A stretch of 21,635 bases of DNA from Actinomycetes bacterium (GTDB lineage: Bacteria; Actinomycetota; Actinomycetes; Actinomycetales; Cellulomonadaceae). Made by a program: the position numbers and the translations under genes. The stretch spans positions 1-21,635 of the forward strand of contig JAJYTJ010000058.1 in the NCBI GenBank assembly GCA_021793115.1. Reading direction: 5' to 3'. Every line of letters starts with the position of its first letter. The first letter of the stretch is position 1. The notes beneath the pieces are model-generated. The model had not been told where the DNA came from. It ran no database searches and worked only from the letters and a program-made list of their open reading frames with translations. Shown piece by piece: positions 15,325-21,055 of the stretch.

Positions 15325-15773
15325 GCGGTCACCTGCGCCCACTCGGCGCGGTGCGCGAGGAACTCGCGTGCGGCCTGCTGCGCGCCCTCGAGCGTGTGGT
15401 GCGCGCCCCAGCCGCACTGCACCTCGTTGGCGGCCGGCACCTCGGTGGCCTCGAAGATGTCGCGGAGGGTCGCCTCGACCAGGGCCAGCACGTCGTCGTA
15501 CGCCCACTCGCCGGACAGGATGAGGTAGAACCCGGTCTGGCAGCCCATGGGGGAGAAGTCGACGACCGCGCCCGAGTGGTCACGGCTCTTCTCCGCGAAC
15601 AGGTGCTCGATCGAGTGGACCGTGTCCATCTCGAGGTGCGCCGCGTTCGGCTGGGTGAAGCGGATGTCGTACTTGACGAGCACGTCGCCGTGGGGGAGCA
15701 CCTTGCGGTCCGCGAGGCGGACGTAGGGGGCCAGGACGGTGCGGTGGTCGAGGTTGAACGACTCGACGTTCAT
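15321..15773 (-). CDS. luxS: S-ribosylhomocysteine lyase (LuxS)
   Basis: A protein of 150 residues, close to the usual 150-170. It converts S-ribosylhomocysteine to homocysteine and DPD, the precursor of autoinducer-2. The metal ligands are H53 and H57 in HSIEH with catalytic E56, plus C120 in QCGWGAHH; the catalytic C78 is in MGCQTGFYL. The N-terminal [17 protein letters not shown] is characteristic. ATG 15773 has GGAG about 9 bases upstream. It is the first gene of a coupled luxS-mtnN pair. It is divergent from the DUF72 remnant, with 51 bases between the starts. AI-2 signalling itself cannot be inferred, since no receptor or uptake gene is in the window; a metabolic role is enough to explain the pair. 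Confidence 0.96.
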   Translation of the reverse strand: MNVESFNLDHRTVLAPYVRLADRKVLPHGDVLVKYDIRFTQPNAAHLEMDTVHSIEHLFAEKSRDHSGAVVDFSPMGCQTGFYLILSGEWAYDDVLALVEATLRDIFEATEVPAANEVQCGWGAHHTLEGAQQAAREFLAHRAEWAQVTA

Positions 15774-15794
15774 GCGGGAGGTCTCCACGGGACA

Positions 15795-15818
15795 AGTGTC
15801 GCGCCTGCGGCCGACACT
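15795..15818. promoter_or_regulatory. Inverted repeat between luxS and the DUF72 remnant (back-to-back promoters)
   Basis: AGTGTCG (15795-15801) and CGACACT (15812-15818) form a perfect 7-bp inverted repeat with a 10-base spacer. Each arm also provides the hexamer GACACT reading outward. The plus-strand one is 6 bases from the DUF72 ATG; the minus-strand one is about 21 bases before the luxS ATG and could be its -10. It may be two symmetric promoters, an operator, or both. Confidence 0.4.
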
Positions 15819-15824
15819 GCCGTC

Positions 15825-16023
15825 ATGGCGGACGTCCGGGTGGGCATCTCCGGGTGGTGCTACCCGTCGTGGCGGGGCGCCTTCTAGCCCGTGGGGCTGC
15901 CGCAGCGCCGCGAGATCGAGCACGTCGCGCAGCGGCTGCGCACCGTCGACGTGGCTGGAGGTGGCCGCGCTGGACCGCTGGGCGGCGCGCGTGTGCGGCC
16001 GGGTGCCGGACCGGCGCGAGGCT
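15825..16023 (+). pseudogene. Remnant of a DUF72 (YecE-like) gene
   Basis: The ATG at 15825 begins [20 protein letters not shown], the typical N-terminus of DUF72 proteins, but codon 21, normally Tyr, is TAG. The same frame continues beyond the stop with [21 protein letters not shown], again matching the family. It then loses similarity at about 15950, where the family would read an NGSFY-like segment. From 15952 another frame reads [21 protein letters not shown], which resembles the segment near the C-terminus of the family (ALDRWA-x-R). A full gene would be about 250 codons, so most of the middle has been deleted and the tail is missing. This is a gene inactivated by a nonsense codon plus deletion. 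The second fragment is the less certain part. Confidence 0.78.
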
Positions 16024-16400
16024 CAGCGGCCGCGGAGCCGGTCGGTGAGGCGGCGCTCGCGCTTCGTCGGGCGGCCGGCACCGCGGTCGCGGAGCGCCAG
16101 CAGGGGGACGCGCTCGCGGGGCACCGGTGCCGGCGACCGGTCCAGGTAGCAGGCGGCCGCCACGTCGGCCCCGACGCGCTTGACGACGAGGCGCTCGACC
16201 ACGACGAGCCGCTCGCGCGTGTCACCGCCGCGCACGTGGACCTCGTCGCCGGGCACGACGAGCGTGGCCGGCTTCGCCCGCTCGCCGTTGACCCGCACGT
16301 GGCCGGCCCGCACGGCGGCCGCGGCCTGCGACCTCGTCGGGAACAGGCGCACGGCCCAGGTCCAGGCGTCCACGCGCGCCCGCACCACCGGTTCGCTCAC
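16023..16400 (-). CDS. RNA-binding S4 domain protein (Hsp15/HslR-like)
   Basis: A protein of 125 residues. The S4 domain occupies about 5-55: VDAWTWAVRLFPTRSQAAAAVRAGHVRVNGE then AKPATLVVPGDEVHVR, the alpha-L fold that binds structured RNA. The C-terminal tail GRPTKRERRLTDRLRGR is basic, as in the E. coli heat-shock protein Hsp15, which binds stalled 50S subunits carrying peptidyl-tRNA. The start is GTG 16400, with GGAGGAGG about 10 bases upstream. It lies 28 bases after pgi on the same strand, so the two are probably cotranscribed, although there is no functional link between them. The role in ribosome rescue is inferred from the family. Confidence 0.87.
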   Translation of the reverse strand: MSEPVVRARVDAWTWAVRLFPTRSQAAAAVRAGHVRVNGERAKPATLVVPGDEVHVRGGDTRERLVVVERLVVKRVGADVAAACYLDRSPAPVPRERVPLLALRDRGAGRPTKRERRLTDRLRGR

Positions 16401-16428
16401 GCCCGCCCCTCCTCCGGCCCCGCCGGCG

Positions 16429-18111
16429 CTACCGGCGCAGGTCCAGGTAGCGCTCGATGAGGGCCTTCGTCGACGGGTCCTGCGCGGCCAGCGCGGCGGC
16501 GTCACCCGTGAGCGCCGGCGCGATCTCCAGCGCGAGCTTCTTGCCCAGCTCGACGCCCCACTGGTCGAAGGAGTCGATGCCCCACACCGTGCCCTCGACG
16601 AACGTGATGTGCTCGTACAGGGCGATGAGCTGGCCCAGCACGGAGGGCGTCAGCGCCGGGGCGAGGATCGACGTCGTCGGCCGGTTCCCGCTGAACACGC
16701 GCGCCGGGACGATCGCCTCGGCCGTGCCCTCGGCGCGCACCTCGTCGGCCGTCTTGCCGAACGCCAGCGCCTTCGTCTGCGCGAAGTAGTTGGCGAGGAA
16801 GAGCGCGTGCACGTCGGTGTCGCCGTCGCGCAGCGGGTGCGTCGGGTTGGCCATGGCGATGAAGTCCGCGGGGATGAGGCGCGTGCCCTGGTGGATGAGC
16901 TGGTAGAAGGCGTGCTGGCCGTTGGTGCCGGGCTCGCCCCAGAACACCTCGCCGGTCGCGGTGGTGACGGGCGAGCCGTCCCAGCGCACCGACTTGCCGT
17001 TCGACTCCATGGTCAGCTGCTGCAGGTAGGCCGGGAACCGGGAGAGGAACTGGTCGTAGGGCAGCACCGCGTGCGTGTGCGCGCCGAGGAAGTTGACGTA
17101 CCAGACGTTGAGCAGGCCCATGAGCGCCGGCACGTTGGACGCCAGCGGCGTGGTGGCCACGTGCTCGTCGACCACGTGGAAGCCGTGCAGGAACTCCGCG
17201 AAGCGCTCCGGGCCGATCGCGATCGCCAGCGACAGGCCGATCGCCGAGTCCACCGAGTAGCGTCCGCCGACCCAGTCCCAGAACCCGAACGCGTTGTCGG
17301 GGTCGATGCCGAACGCTGCGACCTTGTCCAGCGCGGTGGACACGGCCACGAAGTGGTGCGCCACGGCCGAGCCGCGGGCGGCGTCGGTGTCGTCGATCCG
17401 GCCCTCGTCGACGAGCTTGGCCCACAGCCAGTCGCGGGCCAGACGCGCGTTCGTCAGCGTCTCGAGCGTGCCGAACGTTTTGGAGGCGACGATGAACAGC
17501 GTCGTCGCCGGGTCGAGGTCCTTCGTCTTCTCCGCGAGGTCGGTGGGGTCGATGTTGGAGACGAACCGCAGCTCCAGCCCCTCCTGGACGTAGGGCTGCA
17601 GCGCCAGGTACGCCATCGCGGGCCCGAGGTCGGAGCCGCCGATGCCGATGTTCACCACGGTCTTGACGCGCTCGCCGGTGGCGCCCGTCCAGGCGCCCGA
17701 GCGGACCCGCTCGGCGAAGGCATACATCTTCGCCAGCACCGCCTGCACGTCCGCATCGACGTGCTGGCCGTCGACGACGAGCTCGGGCTGGGCCCCGGCG
17801 GGCCGGCGCAGCGCGGTGTGCAGCACCGCCCGGTCCTCGGTGATGTTGATGTGGTCGCCCCGCAGCATGGCGCCGAAGCGGCCCGCGACGTCCACCTGCT
17901 CGGCGAGCTCGACGAGCAGCGCGAGCGTGGTGTCGGTGACGAGGTTCTTCGACAGGTCCACCGTGAGGTCGCCGACGCCGAACGTCAGGCGTTGCGCGCG
18001 CCCTGGGTCGGCCGCGAACCAGCCCCGCAGGTCCGGCCGCAGCGTGCTCTCGTGGTCCGACAGCGCGGCCCAGGCGGCGGTGGTGGTCGGGTCGATCGGC
18101 GGCGTGGGCAC
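16429..18111 (-). CDS. pgi: Glucose-6-phosphate isomerase
   Basis: A protein of 560 residues, the full family length, that interconverts glucose 6-phosphate and fructose 6-phosphate in glycolysis. Both family signatures are visible: [20 protein letters not shown] (279-298) and [17 protein letters not shown] (511-527). The phosphate-binding parts GIGGSDLGP (156-164) and [10 protein letters not shown] (209-218) are present, as are the catalytic residues E369 (MESNGK), H400 (NGQHAF) and K524 (ELGKK). The start is GTG 18111, with GAGGGAG about 8-10 bases upstream. A promoter candidate lies 33 bases before it. The S4-domain gene follows; the PfkB kinase gene is divergent. There are no anomalies. 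Confidence 0.97.
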   Translation of the reverse strand: MPTPPIDPTTTAAWAALSDHESTLRPDLRGWFAADPGRAQRLTFGVGDLTVDLSKNLVTDTTLALLVELAEQVDVAGRFGAMLRGDHINITEDRAVLHTALRRPAGAQPELVVDGQHVDADVQAVLAKMYAFAERVRSGAWTGATGERVKTVVNIGIGGSDLGPAMAYLALQPYVQEGLELRFVSNIDPTDLAEKTKDLDPATTLFIVASKTFGTLETLTNARLARDWLWAKLVDEGRIDDTDAARGSAVAHHFVAVSTALDKVAAFGIDPDNAFGFWDWVGGRYSVDSAIGLSLAIAIGPERFAEFLHGFHVVDEHVATTPLASNVPALMGLLNVWYVNFLGAHTHAVLPYDQFLSRFPAYLQQLTMESNGKSVRWDGSPVTTATGEVFWGEPGTNGQHAFYQLIHQGTRLIPADFIAMANPTHPLRDGDTDVHALFLANYFAQTKALAFGKTADEVRAEGTAEAIVPARVFSGNRPTTSILAPALTPSVLGQLIALYEHITFVEGTVWGIDSFDQWGVELGKKLALEIAPALTGDAAALAAQDPSTKALIERYLDLRR

Positions 18112-18144
18112 GGCAGGCTCCCTCGGTGGGCGGATGGTGCGTCC

Positions 18145-18175
18145 AGCCTATTGACGTCACGCGCGGCGGGTGCAA
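18145..18175 (-). promoter_or_regulatory. Candidate pgi promoter with a TGACGTCA palindrome
   Basis: On the minus strand, TTGCAC (18175-18170) and TAGGCT (18150-18145) are separated by 19 bases and lie 33 bases before the pgi GTG. The 8-bp palindrome TGACGTCA (18152-18159) sits between the two boxes, where a regulator could act. The rest of 18176-18301 holds nothing I recognise. Confidence 0.4.
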
Positions 18176-18301
18176 CGCGCGGGCGGCCGGCGGCGCAGTC
18201 GGGGCGCAGGATCGCGCACCATCCGTCGCCCGCGTGCGCTCCGGTGGCGTGTCTGTGGCCCCGGGCCGTGGCGAGGTCGAGGCCGGGCGCCGCGGCGCTC
18301 C

Positions 18302-18307
18302 TAGGCT
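18302..18307 (+). promoter_or_regulatory. Leaderless promoter -10 of the PfkB kinase gene
   Basis: TAGGCT, identical to the rlmC hexamer, lies 7 bases before GTG 18315. No Shine-Dalgarno sequence is present. Confidence 0.55.
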
Positions 18308-18314
18308 GGCGCGC

Positions 18315-19433
18315 GTGACCGCTCCCTCGTCGCTGGTGTGCTGCGGGCTCGCGACGCTCGACGTCGTGCAGCGGGTGGACCGCGTCCCCGGGGCCGACGA
18401 GAAGGTCGTCGCCCGTGGGCTGGACGTGACGTTCGGTGGGCCCGCGGCCAACGCGGCCGCCACGGCTGCCGCCCTCGGGGTGAGCGCGGTGCTCGTCACG
18501 GCGCTGGGGCAGGGGCCCGTCGCGCGGCTCGTCCGTGAGGGGCTCGCCGGTGCCGGCGTGCGCGTGGTCGACCTCGCCGGGCCGGGCGCCGGCGACCCGC
18601 CGGTCTCCACCGTTCTGGTGACGCGCGGCACCGGCCGGCGGGCGGTCGTCTCGACCAACGCCACGCTGCGGGCCGACGACCTGGGCCCGGGGGCGGCGCG
18701 CGCCGCCGCGGAGCTGCTGGACGTGGCGGGCGCCGTGCTCGTGGACGGGCACCACCTCGCGGCCGGGGTCGCCGTGGCGGAGGCGGCGCGGCGGCGCGGC
18801 GTCCCGGTGCTGGCCGACGGCGGCTCGTGGAAGCCGGGGCTGGAGCGGCTCCTGGCCCTGGTCGACGTGGCGATCCTCTCCGCGGACTTCGTCGTGCCCG
18901 GCGCGATCGGGGTGCGTGGGACGCCGGGCGAACGGGTCGCCGATCCGGAGCGCGCCGGTGGGCTGATCGCCGATCCGGAGCGCGCTGGCGGGCTGATCGC
19001 CGATCCCGAGCGCGCTCGCGGGCTGATCGCCGATCCGGAGCGCGCTGGCGGGCTGATCGCCGATCCGGAGCGCGCCGGTGGGCTGATCGCCGATCCCGAG
19101 CGCCCCGGCAGGCGAACCGGGCCGCGCGCGGTCGACGACCTCCTGGACGCGGTGGCGGCGCTCGGCCCGTCGTTCGTCGCGCGGTCGTCGGGTGCCGGGC
19201 CGGTCCGGGTACGGCTGCCCTCCGGGGCGTACGACGAGGTGGTGCCGCTCCTCGTCCCGCCCGGGCAGGTGGTCGACACGCTCGGCGCGGGGGACGTGCT
19301 GCACGGTGCCGTCGGCGCCGCGCTCGCCCGCGGCATGGACGCCTCCGTGGCCCTCTGGGAGGGGATCGAGCTCGCTACGGAGTCCGTGCGCCACGCGGGC
19401 GCCCTCGGCTGGGTAGGACACCACCCCCGCTGA
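18315..19433 (+). CDS. PfkB-family carbohydrate kinase with an internal repeat insertion
   Basis: A protein of 372 residues, against about 300 for the ribokinase/PfkB family. N-terminal motifs are CCGLATLDVVQRVDRVPGADEK and the GG-containing FGGPAANAAATAAALG (40-55). The active-site motif DTLGAGD (321-327) holds the catalytic base D327 and the anion hole. The family phosphorylates sugars or nucleosides with ATP; the substrate is not evident. After ILSADFVVPG (188-196) there is a stretch of about 60 residues, 209-263, made of five and a half copies of ADPERAGGLI. The kinase sequence then resumes at VDDLLDAVAALGP. The insertion lies in what should be a surface loop, so activity may be kept. GTG 18315 is chosen because the family begins here and because of the TAGGCT element. 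It is divergent from pgi. Confidence 0.9.
   Translation: MTAPSSLVCCGLATLDVVQRVDRVPGADEKVVARGLDVTFGGPAANAAATAAALGVSAVLVTALGQGPVARLVREGLAGAGVRVVDLAGPGAGDPPVSTVLVTRGTGRRAVVSTNATLRADDLGPGAARAAAELLDVAGAVLVDGHHLAAGVAVAEAARRRGVPVLADGGSWKPGLERLLALVDVAILSADFVVPGAIGVRGTPGERVADPERAGGLIADPERAGGLIADPERARGLIADPERAGGLIADPERAGGLIADPERPGRRTGPRAVDDLLDAVAALGPSFVARSSGAGPVRVRLPSGAYDEVVPLLVPPGQVVDTLGAGDVLHGAVGAALARGMDASVALWEGIELATESVRHAGALGWVGHHPR
18939..19106 (+). repeat. 30-bp in-frame minisatellite inside the PfkB kinase gene
   Basis: Five contiguous 30-bp units (18939-19088) and a partial sixth encode ADPERAGGLI repeats. Copies differ at only a few bases (ggt/ggc; ccg/ccc; Gly to Arg in copy 3). Each unit holds two GATC sites. 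The high identity between copies suggests recent expansion. Confidence 0.95.
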
Positions 19434-19442
19434 CCCGCCCCC

Positions 19443-19535
19443 ACCCACCCATCCCCACCCACCCATCCCCACCCACCCATCCCCACCCACCCATCCCCAC
19501 CGACCCATCCCCACCGACCCATCCCCACCCACCCA
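19443..19535. repeat. 14-bp tandem repeat array, G-quadruplex-prone on the minus strand
   Basis: Six full units of ACCCACCCATCCCC plus a 9-base partial copy follow the kinase stop by 9 bases. Units 5 and 6 carry C to G at the fourth base. On the minus strand this is a run of GGGG and GGG tracts separated by 1-2 bases, a strong G-quadruplex pattern. No coding function is plausible. Confidence 0.95.
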
Positions 19536-19652
19536 GTGGAACGAACCGGTCGGCCCAGGCGGCGAGTCGCGATGTGTCCGTTCCACTGCCGGGGGAGGGG
19601 TGGAACGAACGGGGGTCCACAGCCCGCGTGTCGCGGTGTGTCTGTTCCAGTG
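19536..19652. repeat. Two direct copies of a 53-bp element with inverted ends
   Basis: Copy A (19536-19588) and copy B (19600-19652) have equal length, agree at about 41 of 53 positions by eye and are separated by 11 bases. Copy A has perfect 8-bp inverted ends, GTGGAACG / CGTTCCAC; copy B keeps a TGGAAC / GTTCCA core. Both contain GTCGCG-TGTGTC near the right end. This resembles a REP-like or other dispersed palindromic element. The whole stretch 19434-19803 has no gene. Bases 19653-19733 are G-rich (including GGGG-T-GGG tracts at 19659-19688) and otherwise unremarkable. Confidence 0.8.
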
Positions 19653-19733
19653 CGTGGAGGGGTGGGTGACGGGGGTGGTGGCCAGGGGAGACGTGCCATG
19701 AGGTGGGTGCCCTGACGGGGCGTCCCGGTGGTT

Positions 19734-19752
19734 GGTCACGATGTGGTCACGA
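19734..19752 (+). repeat. Direct repeat GGTCACGA upstream of the ROK promoter
   Basis: GGTCACGA occurs at 19734-19741 and 19745-19752, an 11-base period (about one helical turn), 15 bases before the putative -35 box. It could be a binding site for a second regulator; it may also be chance. Confidence 0.35.
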
Positions 19753-19766
19753 GCTGTGCGCGGGCG

Positions 19767-19798
19767 TTGACGGGGGATTAGTAAGGACGCTCTACTAA
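19767..19798 (+). promoter_or_regulatory. ROK gene promoter with overlapping operator
   Basis: TTGACG (19767-19772) and TCTACT (19791-19796) form a -35/-10 pair with an 18-base spacer. The inverted repeat TTAGTA (19778-19783) / TACTAA (19793-19798), with 9 bases between the arms, lies in the spacer and over the -10. AT-rich TTAGTA-type half-sites are typical of ROK/NagC/XylR-like repressors, and such a run is rare in DNA this GC-rich. The -10 ends 7 bases before GTG 19804, so the transcript may be leaderless. Confidence 0.7.
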
Positions 19799-19803
19799 CA
19801 AAC

Positions 19804-20976
19804 GTGACGACGACGACATCCCGGGGCATCCGGTTGGGTCCGGCGCTGCGGCCGACCGAGAAGGTGCTCCCCGAGCACGCGCGGGCCCACAACCGGTCGC
19901 TCGTCCTGGCCCACCTCTTCCACTCCGGCCCCACGTCGCGCGCCGACATCGCGCGCAGCACCGGGCTCACCCGCGTGACCGTCTCCGACCTCGTCGCCGA
20001 GCTCATCGGGGAGAACCTCGTCGCCGAGCTCGGCGTCCGCGTCGGGGGACGCGTGGGCAAGCCCGCCACGCTCGTCGGGATGCAGACCGAGGCGTTCCAC
20101 ATCGTCGCGGTGGACCTCACGGACGACGCCGCGCTCACCGGCGCGGTCATGACGCTGGCGAGCGACGTCGTCGCGCGCCGGACGGCCGCCCTCGACGGGC
20201 GCACCGGCGACGAGGCCGTGGCGGTGCTCGAGGGGCTGTGCCGCGACCTGCTCGCCGCGGCGACGCAGCCGGTCATCGGCATCGGCATCGGCTCGCCCGG
20301 CGTCATCGACGCCGACGGCGTGGTGCTCGAGGCGCCGAACCGCGGCTGGTTCGGCGTGCCACTCGCCGCCCGGCTGCAGGCTGCGCTCGGGGTGCCCGTG
20401 CACGTCGCCAACGACGCCAACGTCCAGGCGCTCGGCGAGTACACGTACGGCGGCGCCGGCGGGTCGCTCATGGTGGTGACGATCGGGCAGGGCGTCGGCG
20501 CCGGCATCGTGCTGGACGGCGCGCTGGTCCGCGGCCGCCACGACGCCGCGGGCGAGATCGGCCACGTCACCGTGGTCGACGAGCGGGACGCGCTCGCCGG
20601 CGAGCCGGCGCCCCTGCCGTGCGTGTGCGGGCGCGCCGGCTGCCTGGAGACCGTGCTCTCCGTACCGGCCCTGCGGCGTCGCGTCGCGGGACTGTCCCCC
20701 GAGGAGTCCGACGCCGAGCTGGCGTCGGTCGGACGGAAGCTGGGGATCGCCCTGGCTCCCGTCGTCAGCGCGCTCAACCTCGCCGAGGTGGTGCTGTCCG
20801 GACCGCGGGAGCTGGTCGGCGGCGCGCTTCGTGAGGCTGCGCTGGACACCGTGCGCTCCCGGACCATGCCCGTCATCGGGCGTGACCTCGAGATGCGGAC
20901 GGCGTCGACCGGCGAGGACCGGGCCCTCTCGGGGGCGGCGGTCCTCGTCCTGTCGGGCCAGCTCGGGGTCACGTGA
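19804..20976 (+). CDS. ROK-family transcriptional regulator
   Basis: A protein of 390 residues. A winged helix-turn-helix occupies about 28-78 (NRSLVLAHLFHSGPTSRADIARSTGLTRVTVSDLVAELI). The ROK sugar-binding domain follows from about 98. It contains IGIGIGSPGVID (158-169), ANDANVQALGEY (202-213), TIGQGVGAGIVLDG (226-239), GEIGH (250-254, His254 a zinc ligand by family) and the zinc motif CVCGRAGCLE (273-282; C273, C275, C280). The N-terminal DxGxT ATP motif of ROK kinases is missing (VDLTDD instead), so this is a regulator, not a glucokinase. The GTG start lies just past a TTAGTA operator over its own promoter, which indicates autorepression relieved by a sugar. The binding-protein gene 79 bases downstream is the likely co-regulated target. 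Confidence 0.93.
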   Translation: MTTTTSRGIRLGPALRPTEKVLPEHARAHNRSLVLAHLFHSGPTSRADIARSTGLTRVTVSDLVAELIGENLVAELGVRVGGRVGKPATLVGMQTEAFHIVAVDLTDDAALTGAVMTLASDVVARRTAALDGRTGDEAVAVLEGLCRDLLAAATQPVIGIGIGSPGVIDADGVVLEAPNRGWFGVPLAARLQAALGVPVHVANDANVQALGEYTYGGAGGSLMVVTIGQGVGAGIVLDGALVRGRHDAAGEIGHVTVVDERDALAGEPAPLPCVCGRAGCLETVLSVPALRRRVAGLSPEESDAELASVGRKLGIALAPVVSALNLAEVVLSGPRELVGGALREAALDTVRSRTMPVIGRDLEMRTASTGEDRALSGAAVLVLSGQLGVT

Positions 20977-21055
20977 CGATCCCGAGCCGGCACCAGGTCG
21001 ACAGCACCAGGCGACGCCGTCCGGCGCTCGCCGGCAATCCAGGAAGGAACCCAAC
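20977..21055 (+). other. Leader of the binding-protein gene
   Basis: This 79-base gap contains a small hairpin, CCGGC-GCTC-GCCGG (21021-21034), and a strong Shine-Dalgarno sequence, GGAAGG (21042-21047), 8 bases before GTG 21056. GCACCAGG occurs twice with a 14-base period at about 20990-21011. No TANNNT element is evident, so readthrough from the ROK gene is possible. Confidence 0.45.

Noticed and set aside
14569..15773. luxS locus as a full quorum-sensing system.
   Set aside because: No AI-2 receptor, LsrB-like binding protein or kinase nearby; methyl-cycle metabolism explains the pair. The lipoprotein at 21056 is a CUT1-type sugar binder 5 kb away, not LsrB-like.
18939..19535. Possible CRISPR array from regularly repeated short units.
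   Set aside because: The units are contiguous with no unique spacers, the first set is in frame within a kinase, and no cas gene is present. They are simple tandem repeats.
16502..20993. Two long minus-strand frames antisense to pgi, the PfkB kinase and the ROK gene.
   Set aside because: They are open because of GC content; they contain the translated repeats (Gly/Trp-rich stretches) and no recognisable domain, while the opposite strand has clear genes.
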